DNA of 64,000 nt, from contig SADC01000211.1 of NCBI GenBank assembly GCA_004194705.1, positions 62,001 through 126,000 on the forward strand. Reading direction: 5' to 3'. Each line of letters starts with the position of its first letter. Within the stretch, counting starts at the first letter, position 1. The position numbers were made by a program, and so were the translations under genes. This document shows positions 57,401-64,000 of the stretch, piece after piece. The notes beneath the pieces were generated by a model. The model did not search any database and was not told where the DNA came from. It worked only from the letters and a program-made list of their open reading frames with translations. Source of the stretch: Ditylenchus dipsaci. Its lineage: Eukaryota; Nematoda; Chromadorea; Rhabditida; Anguinidae.

Positions 57401-60400
57401 CATTATCGGCGATGTTGAGCTAAATAAGATTGGTACACAACAAAAATGGTAATCCACAGAAACAAAACTTACATCAGGACATCCGACGGAAGGGAAACTA
57501 GATTAGAAGAGGCGGATGACACAGTCTTGGCTATCTTCTGCACTGATCTTGCGCAGCTTCAGAAAACAGGATCACTCTTCATGGATTCACCCAGCTGAAA
57601 AAGCTAGTTCGGAAGCCATTTGAATTAATGAGTCTCTAAATTAACATCCCCAAGGACGATCCCTCGGGTTGCAGTTAATCTAAGCGTCGACTACCGTATT
57701 TCCTGTATTAAACGCCCCGGGGCGTTTATTTTTAAATCGACTTCTAGGAGGGGGGGGGGGGCGTTAATTAGAGGAGGGCGTTAATTACAGGAAATAACGG
57801 TATACTATTAAGAGCTTATGACTTACCATATGAGCAGCTCAGCCTTCCTTCAGCGTCATTCCTTTACGATGGCGCGAAGCACGACCCACCAAAAAAGCAG
57901 AAAGACGACCGACTGAGCGATTGGCGAGACGTTGATCAGATTGGAGCAGTTGAGCGCACTAATTTTCAACGGAAGATGCATCTCTGCGATTCAACTGAAG
58001 GTGCTCAATCAAACGAAACAGTATTCAGTAGAAAAATTACTTACACATTCTTTGTTCAACTCAGTTACGGTTAATTCTTCACCAAGGACCCGATCCACTC
58101 TCTCAGCTGTACGCATCAGGAGAACCACGAATTTCCTCTCATTCCGCCTCTTGATTCGCTTGTTCCTTATTCTTCCATCTTTTCTAGATTCCGGCATCCT
58201 TAGCGTGCTCATTGCCTCTTCTTGGCTTCTCTCTGCTTCTACTTGCTGACTACGCGCTTTCCTTGTTTGAACTTGCTACTTTTCAACCAATCGACATGCA
58301 TTGCCGTTCCAGAACTTTTTGCCACTGCTCGTGATTTGAACTGCGAGTCTTCATCAGATCTGAAAAATTATACTAATTTGATCCCGTCAAAAAATCTAAA
58401 AAAGGCGTGCCAGAGTGTGTGCCAGAGCTTGAAATTTTCCGAATATCGGCTGCTCCTCAGCATCTTTTTGCATTTTTCGTGTGCTGACCATTGTTAGACC
58501 TAAAAACAGAAAGCTTTGTCTCGCATAAAAAACTCACAAACTCGCATTTTTTCCAACAATTTATGTACTAAAGATAGCGCGACCATCAAAGTCTTACTAC
58601 AAACTATAAAAAGTTCTTAAAAGTCATTTTTTAGAAATCTTGGACCATATTAGTGAACCAACTGGCATTTTCCGAGTAAAAATAGGGTTTTCGCATTTTC
58701 CATTTAACTTTTGCATAAAACACCTAAAATTTGCATTTTTTGTATACGTCTTTGGTACCAAAATGCAGCAAATTTACTCCTCTATCGAGCCTCCAGTTGC
58801 GTTTCAGGAAAACTCGACATAAAATAGTGCTAGAATCTCAATCGAGTCAACTAGATGAAAAAAATTTCTTTGAAATTTTCACAGAAATCAATTATAGCTT
58901 CGAAATTTTGCATGTTTTATGGGCAAGTGATGGCTTGTTCGAAAGCGCTGAATGTGGTGAGTTTTTTTGACAATAAACTTACATGAGGTACAGCGAAAAA
59001 AGTAAAACCAGAAGTGCTGATAAAATAAACTAAAAAACAGCGGTTTTTCAAAATTTTTGATTTGGCGCCAAATTTCGCTAATGCACTAGAATGCAGTTTT
59101 GAGGGGCCGTGTAGAGCCTATGGACCGCGTTTCTGCCCAAAAATGCCAAAGAGTATGTATTCTCTACGTTAAAAAAAGGCAAAACACGAGCCGAAAACGT
59201 GAGTGTCTTCTCGTTTTTTGGCAGAAGGGGGTCACGTTTCTACCAAATGATGGTCAGGGACATTGGCCCTACGGAATATCTCGCCGTAAATGTTCCCGTT
59301 TTAAATAATGTTTTTTGCAAAACAACTACTTTATTGAAGGTATTGGCTGGATTATGGTGAACATGGCTTTGATCGTCAGTCTTTATGTTAGTTATTTTTT
59401 TGCGAAATCCGATAATTTTTCAAAGTTGTGATTTTTAGTACAATATGATCGTTGGCTGGACCATTATTTACTTGTACAAAATTGTGACTGGACAGGCCTA
59501 TCAGTGGTCTTCTTGTATCAACCAATTCAACACACCTTGTAAGCTTCTCATCTTTATTTTCTGAACAATGATCTTGAAGATAAAAAGGCAATAAGTTCAA
59601 AAGATTTCGATTTTTTAGACTGCACTTCGTCTCTTGAGGATGATCGGTGCACCAGAGAGCTGGAAGGATCTCTGGCTATTGCCCGACTCCAATCAAATTC
59701 CTCTATTTCTGCTTTTATTTCAACGGGTCTTGCCATCTAAATTCAGAGGTTTTGGTAGTTCAGGCTAGAAAAGCACTTTTTGCTTTCAAATCACCAGTTA
59801 GTCCATCTGAAGAGTTCTACGAGTAGGTCTCTTTGTAATTACGTGCAATTACAATCATGCTACAAAGCAAAAATACTAGGGAAAAATAGTTAAGAATAGG
59901 TACCGATTTTTGGCCATTTTCACTATGTTTTGATTTTTTTTTAAATCTTGCATTTCTTATGATCAAGACTAGGGTAGGATTTGGTCGGGTTTTTTGAATC
60001 AGTCGGTTTGAAAAACCGGTTTTCGATCCCGGTTTTTTGAAATTTTGGGTCGGTTAACCGAAAATTTACCTGATTTTCGGTTAATTTTTGTCGTAAATAA
60101 ACCGGTATTTTGCTAAACCCGGTTTTCGGTTTTCCCTGTTTTTTTGAAACCGGTTTTCGGTTTCGGTTTATTTGCCAAAAAACCCGGTTTTCGGTTAACC
60201 GACCGGTTTGGTTAACCGACTGAATCCTACCCTAGTCCAAACAATAAAAAAAAGCTCAGTTATGGTTGGATTGAGGGAGATATTTTTTAAGCGACAAAAT
60301 TAGAAAAAAATTTACACCAGGCAATACACTGCTATGCATTCTCCAGTTTTCAATCCAACTTCAGCATGGTCTTTTTTAAATGACAGACTACTGCTTTTTA

Positions 60401-63400
60401 TATTTTAAAGTTTTTGTTTGCAGGAATTATGTGTTGGAAAGAGCACCCAGTATAGACTCATTTGGAGGTCTTAACCCTAAACTGGTAATTTGTGCCGGTC
60501 TGTATGTTTTAATATACTAATTCAGTCTAGGTGCTGACTTACTTCCTGGCGTGGAGCATCACAGCTTTGGTGCTTTTCAAAGGGGTCAAACTGATTGGCA
60601 AAGTAGCCTATTTCACAGCCACAGTGCCCTACATCATTATTGCTGTTTTGTTTGTGAGAGGGGTAACTTTGGATGGGGCGGTCAATGGGCTGAACTTCTA
60701 CCTCCTCAAACCTGATTTCAGCACTGTTTGGAACTTGTCCGTGAGGCATTTCATGCCTTTTAGTGGTTCTAAAATATATTTGAGTGCGTTTTTAGGCCTG
60801 GCGTGCAGCCGCAACCCATGTTTCCTATAGTTTGTCTATTGGATTTGGTGGAATATTATCATTGGCCAGCTACAACTCACGGGAACACAACTGCTACAGG
60901 GTTTGCAAATTTAAGATTTACCGAGAAAATTTGTAAATGGAACATAAAATCTTAGAAAAAACTGATTTTGAAACCAAACTGTTTTTGAAAACCTGTAGTA
61001 ACTTTTTTTAGTACAGTCGGGTTTCAATATAGTGTCACCTCTTAAGTTCGTTGTTGTCTAGCTATGACACCTTTTAACCTAATTTTTAAAGTATTTTGCC
61101 AATCCTGTTTTGACATTCTGCTAGGGATCGGACATTTTTCCGTTGGACATTTTTCCGTCAAAATTGTTCGCGGTCATTTTTTGGCTGTACTTTTTTTTCT
61201 AGATCGAGAAAAATGATTCTGTTAGTACGGTTTTGTAGCTAAGATTCAGATCTTCAAAATGAGCCATTAACGATCAATGTCTGATTGCAAAATTTTGGAT
61301 AAAAATGTCCAATCTGAAACTAAAAAGGGAGTTGGACATTTTTCCGTCGAAATTGGAGACTCGGTGTCAGACTGGGCATTTTTATCCAAAATTTTGCAAT
61401 CGAACGTTGATTGTTGATAGCTCATTTTGAAGCCCTTGACCTGAGCTACAAAACGGTACTAACAGAATTCGTTTTTTCAATCACGAAAAAAAATTGTAGC
61501 CAAGAAATGACCACGGAAAATTTCGACGGAAAAATGTCCAACGGAAAAATGTCCTAAACCCTTCTGCTATGAGAACCCATAAAGATTCTGATTTTATCGA
61601 CAATTATTAAAATTTTGCCATTAAAAACAGCCTTTTGCAGAAGGTTGAAAACTCAGAGTTATGGCACCGAGTTTCCTACGGGTCTGGCATAAAAATATGC
61701 GAAAAGCCCGGAATTTAGCTTTTTTCAAATTTAACAAAGCATAAATATTGACTAATCTCTTCTGTAAGCGATTTTTTCCCTAAAATTGAGTTATTGAAGA
61801 GTTTGAGGTTCGCTAGTTAAGTGTGCTCTCTTGCACCCAATTTTGTTGGTAAACAAAAGTTTTAGGATGCAGCCCTGATAACCATAGCAGATGCGGTGAT
61901 GTCACTGGTGGGCGGGGTAGCTGTGTTTAGTGTGCTCGGCTTCATGGCCAAAAAACTGGATTTACCCATAGACCAGGTAGTCCAAAGTGGTTAGTAAAAC
62001 TCAATTTTTGTGAAAAAAAATCCCTGTCATTTTTGCTCTATTTTCCAGGCACTGGTCTTGCATTTGTGGCATATCCTGAAGCGCTGAGCCGAATGCCCAT
62101 CTCGTGGCTGTGGGGTCTACTTTTCTTTACCATGATCTGGACGTTGGGGGTGAGCACCCAGTTTGGCTTCGCAGAATGCATTTGCACAGCTCTGAGTGAC
62201 CAGTTCCCAGGTTTGCGCACCCACAAAGTCAAGACTGTTGTTGGAGTGTGCCTTTGCCTTTTCTTCTGTGGTCTTGTGTTATGTACTAGGGTTAGTATTG
62301 AAATTTGGAACAGTATACTTTAGATGGCAACCAAGGTAGTTTAGAGCGGGATCTACTATTCAACATTCTAAATGATTACGGCTCTAGCTTTGCACTTACA
62401 CTAGCTTTGTTTCTGGAAATCATTTTGATCTGCTATATTTACGGTAATTTTATAAAATTCATAAAAAATTGTTTTTCCTTTTTACGCTTTTTTCCACCAA
62501 CTAAAAGATATAGATTTTTAGTTTGAGCCATTTGCCGGGCCTACCCTGAGGCTAATCCTAAGCTTTCTGAAGAAACACACACAGTCAACTCTCGTTAAAC
62601 TGGCAACCCTATTCAAGTTCGTTCCCGCCTAGGGTCCGACACTTTTTTACTTCAATTTTTGAAGCTTTTTGCCAGTTGTCTTCGCCCAGTCTAGTACGAA
62701 ATATCGCAAGAATTCTAATTTTGCCGATCGTTTTTCAAAATTTCATCAGTTTCGCCGTAGAGACCCGCTGATACTTGATAAACCCGCACGACTTTTTTTT
62801 AAAGGGGTGCCGTTTTATCGAGCACCCGCGGGTTTTTTCGGTAAAACTATTGTCATTTACAAAAATGATCGGCAAAATTAGAATCCTTGCGATATTTCAG
62901 AACAGACTGGCCGAAGATAACTGGCAAAAAGATTCAAAATTGAGGTGAAAAAGGTGTCGACCCTAGGCGGGAACGAACTTGAGGGGGGTGCTGGTTTAAC
63001 GAGAGTTGACTTAAAAGCATCAGAATTGGAAGAAAAAAAATTATCTGAATAGTTGAAATCCGTTTAAGACTCCAAAGCGTACAAAATGTGAAACATTTTT
63101 GACACATTTTTGATTTTCTTTTGAAGCTTCTTAAATAAGCCTAAAAGTTGGTTACCCATACTATTTACATTGTGTTTACTTCAACCTGAAAATTGCAGGT
63201 TACCAAAACTACATAGACGATTTGAGGTCAATGTTCGGCTCACCCACTACCAAACTGGCTGCCATAATTGGCCCCAGTGGCAAGTATGTTACGTTTGTGT
63301 GGCGTTTCCTATGCCCTCTTCAAGCTGTGGTATATCTAGTTAATATTTTGCTTCAAGAAAATCAAAGGCTTGTTACAGATCATCTTCACATTCAGCCTAC

Positions 63401-63561
63401 TCACCCAGATTACCTATGATATGACCTATGGCAAAGGCAGTCGTGTTTATGTACTGCCTCGATGGTCGGTAGGCCTTGGCTGGTTTATATCTCTGCTACC
63501 ATTGTTGTGGTTGCCAGCAGCAGCTGCTTACAGGGCTTACGCATTTAGAAGGAAAGGAGAA
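51449..63561 (+). CDS. SLC6-family Na+/Cl--coupled symporter
   Basis: A plasma-membrane neurotransmitter/amino-acid symporter with 12 membrane segments. Exons: 51,449-51,588 (VSFAVGLANIWRFPALVY, TM1 signature), 56,672-56,809 (GAFLIPYFTCSFFIGFPMLY, LGQFCRVGP), 59,340-59,386, 59,439-59,538, 59,619-59,822 (second loop with WSSC...NTPYC disulfide pair and NSS sequon), 60,424-60,484, 60,531-60,740 (VTLDGAVNGLNFYL), 60,796-60,900 (SIGFGGILSLASYNS, TM6), 61,866-61,989, 62,049-62,290, 62,345-62,443, 63,199-63,329 and 63,379-63,561. About 595 residues, the usual length. The substrate cannot be read from sequence alone; glycine/proline-like or snf-type transporters are possible. The last exon either splices at 63,562 (GTGAGT) or reads on to a TAA at 63,589. 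Frame breaks occur near 51,582, 59,735 and 62,356. Introns 1 (5.1 kb) and 2 (2.5 kb) are full of inserted material. Confidence 0.92.
51905..51986 (-). repeat. tRNA-like sequence (SINE head)
   Basis: The minus strand reads GGCGACCCGATAGCTCAAAT, then GGTTAGAGC, a good A box with a tRNA-like acceptor start. The T-arm part (GTGGGATCGCAC) is degenerate and the 3' acceptor half is missing. It is probably a tRNA-derived SINE relic in SLC6 intron 1. Confidence 0.5.
52317..52488. repeat. Palindrome GAACCTTTGGGCCCCACTCG
   Basis: Near-perfect inverted arms of about 65 bp (GGGGTCCCAGTCATTTTAAG) flank a short centre. No target duplication was found. Confidence 0.6.
53339..55000 (+). mobile_element. Merlin transposon, TSD ACAACGCTC
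   Basis: Left GGCCCTGTTCAGCCTTTACG; right (inverted, from 54,983) GGGCCCTATTCACCTTTACG. Both continue into GGGGCATTATTTTGCC and subterminal CCTTGGTCCCCCCTGTTG repeats. The 9-bp duplication ACAACGCTC is at 53,330-53,338 and 55,001-55,009. The right side carries 17 extra bases with a second GGGCCC. It encloses a decayed IS1595-type transposase on the plus strand. Confidence 0.85.
53530..54760 (+). pseudogene. Merlin (IS1595/ISXO2-type DDE) transposase, decayed
   Basis: Recognisable blocks in order: a zinc-ribbon-like region (AFCNNCEKPM, 53,660-53,710), a helix-turn-helix region (FFERSHLRLQQWLIIFYMWA, then KQISKETGLST...CDWLNLCREIC, 53,845-54,000), then GGPGSYIEIN, RGRYRRGSSQWVFGGVERG (54,090-54,210), VKDRKKKTLLRLIKNHI (54,285-54,340), ISDEW (54,400-54,415) and a C-terminal remnant GHTEAQVNDSMEL (54,620-54,665). 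The family's first catalytic Asp, expected in IDE, reads IND here; the SDEW Asp is present. Stops and frame changes interrupt it between blocks. Introns are possible (for example 53,747-53,790). It is probably inactive, with the reservation that base-level errors are common in this window. Confidence 0.75.
55381..56060 (+). pseudogene. Second MSP copy, frame-disrupted
   Basis: It includes the promoter (CACACTATAAAAGGCGA), the ATG at about 55,579 (MASVP), an intron at the same place as the 35-kb gene, and blocks [28 protein letters not shown] and the 3' flank (AATTGTTTCTGTGTCATTG). At least eight one- or two-base differences break frame, and the stop after EYNP is lost. It lies on the plus strand in SLC6 intron 1, opposite in orientation to the 35-kb copy. 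It may be a true pseudogene or a functional paralogue damaged by sequence errors. Confidence 0.8.
57345..58359 (-). CDS. Unidentified multi-exon gene nested antisense in an SLC6 intron
   Basis: Four exons with canonical splice sites on the minus strand: 58,359-58,045, 57,994-57,837, 57,594-57,473 and 57,419-57,345 (stop TAA). Exon 1 has SDEDSQFKSRAVAKSSGTAM, then a basic stretch RKDGRIRNKRIKRRNERKF and LLMRTAERVDRVLGEELTVT. Exon 2 reads CAQLLQSDQRLANRSVGRL and GRASRHRKGMTLKEG. The last exon is LNIADNDYLDIFNSKDARSV. Stops inside exons 2 and 3 can be bypassed by a one-base shift, as in the other genes here. I do not recognise the family; the basic region hints at nucleic-acid binding but is no proof. 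It lies between inverted repeats (56,930 and 59,116), so it may be a captured or transposon-borne gene. Further 5' exons may exist. Confidence 0.45.
57694..57800. mobile_element. 107-bp TA MITE
   Basis: CCGTATTTCCTGTATTAAACG and (inverted) CCGTTATTTCCTGTAATTAACG flanked by TA; a G-run occupies the centre. Confidence 0.75.
59964..60240. repeat. Palindromic repeat with AACCGGTTTTCGG units
   Basis: GACTAGGGTAGGATTTGGTCGG and its inverse enclose repeated AAACCGGTTTTCGGTT. The end resembles hAT ends (TAGGG) but no 8-bp duplication is found. It lies in an SLC6 intron. Confidence 0.55.
61013..61075. repeat. Solo pogo-like end
   Basis: TA-CAGTCGGGTTTCAATATAGTG with no convincing partner. Confidence 0.4.
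61134..61561. mobile_element. Merlin-like foldback, GGACATTTTTCCGT arms, TSD TTCTGCTA
   Basis: GGGATCGGACATTTTTCCG and (inverted) GGGTTTAGGACATTTTTCCG with the perfect 8-bp duplication TTCTGCTA (61,126-61,133; 61,562-61,569). Each arm has two GGACATTTTTCCGT units, then a long inverted core. It lies in an SLC6 intron. Confidence 0.9.
62583..63011. mobile_element. Long-TIR pogo-like element
   Basis: CAGTCAACTCTCGTTAAACTGG and its inverse; arms of well over 100 bp (GTTCGTTCCCGCCTAGG, TTTTGCCAGTT, AATTTTGCCGATC). It lies in an SLC6 intron. Confidence 0.7.
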
Positions 63562-63767
63562 GTGAGTTACAACCTTATTATCACAGGGTAATTTCATAGT
63601 TTAAGACCGACTTTTTTGGGACCGCCGTTCCGTTATATAGGGTGCAATTATAGGTAAGCTTTCCCTTATTTGTTTGACGGCCTATATTAAAAAATATAAA
63701 AAAAACTGTCGGTAAATAGGGGGGGCATAATATCCAGAGTTGACTGTAATTTTTAAAAATTTTTTAA

Positions 63768-63960
63768 AGGACAATACTTGTTTATGCAAATGATAATTTG
63801 GCAAATTCAAATGCACGCGGTAAACTTCTCTTTCGTCTCGCACTCTACTCTTTGGACTCGCTTGAAACAACTCCAAAGAGTAGAGTGCGAGACGAAAGAG
63901 AAGGGTCTCGCGCGCATTTGAATTTGTCAAATTCTCATTTGCATCAACAAGTATGGTTCT
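63768..63960. mobile_element. 193-bp TTAA MITE
   Basis: AGGACAATACTTGTTTATGC and (inverted) AGAACCATACTTGTTGATGC between TTAA copies; the inner arms CTTCTCTTTCGTCTCGCACT are perfect inverses. Confidence 0.8.
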
Positions 63961-64000
63961 TTAAGTTGATCAAGGTTGCCACCACCTCAAGGTGACCAAA

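Larger units (their letters stand above)
56930..59116. mobile_element. Inverted-repeat-bounded segment in SLC6 intron 2
   Basis: GACACGGCCCCTCAAAAACT...CATTCTAGTGCAT (from 56,931) recurs inverted at 59,072-59,115. The arms are about 40 bp. Inside are an antisense multi-exon gene, a TA MITE and a relic of the AAGATGGTTTGA repeat. No clear target duplication was found, so the transposon call is an inference from the arms. Confidence 0.5.

Overview
The window looks like a nematode nuclear contig that is intron-rich, AT-rich and packed with small DNA transposons. The nematode call rests on a near-canonical major sperm protein (MSP) gene at 35.4 kb and a second MSP copy at 55.6 kb. The other genes have animal-type exon structure with GT..AG introns. 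The transposon load suggests an expanded, repeat-rich genome; an enoplean such as a mermithid would fit, but nothing in the window proves that.

Layout. 0.66-4.97 kb (-): DET1 homologue, nine exons recognised. 5.1-7.3 kb: foldback transposon with a hAT element nested in it. 7.78-8.64 kb (-): 3' part of a complex I NDUFS5-like gene. 9-17.8 kb: almost solid transposon relics (foldback elements with tandem-repeat arms, hAT elements, a TTAA element). 18.63-24.31 kb (+): tat-5/ATP9-type P4-ATPase. 24.96-26.08 kb (+): aph-1, a gamma-secretase subunit. 26.5-35.1 kb: repeats. 35.35-35.78 kb (-): MSP. 36-39.6 kb: repeats. 39.65-48.13 kb (+): GH99 endo-alpha-mannosidase, with a non-autonomous Helitron and several MITEs in its introns. 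48.1-51.4 kb: repeats. 51.45-63.56 kb (+): SLC6 neurotransmitter-type symporter. Its first intron holds a three-level transposon nest with a decayed Merlin transposase, plus the second MSP copy. Its second intron holds an unidentified antisense multi-exon gene between inverted repeats.

The host genes do not form a pathway. Several are membrane or secretory-route proteins (P4-ATPase flippase, gamma-secretase subunit, Golgi mannosidase, transporter), but their adjacency looks incidental. tat-5 and aph-1 lie head-to-tail.

Two properties colour everything. First, conserved exons repeatedly lose frame by a single base, mostly a -1 change, in every long gene; base-level assembly error is the simplest explanation. 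Second, ten elements share a GG start and 8-9 bp target duplications but have unrelated, private arm sequences, often small tandem arrays. One of them encodes an IS1595/ISXO2-type (Merlin) transposase. This foldback Merlin-like group is the best candidate here for something under-described.
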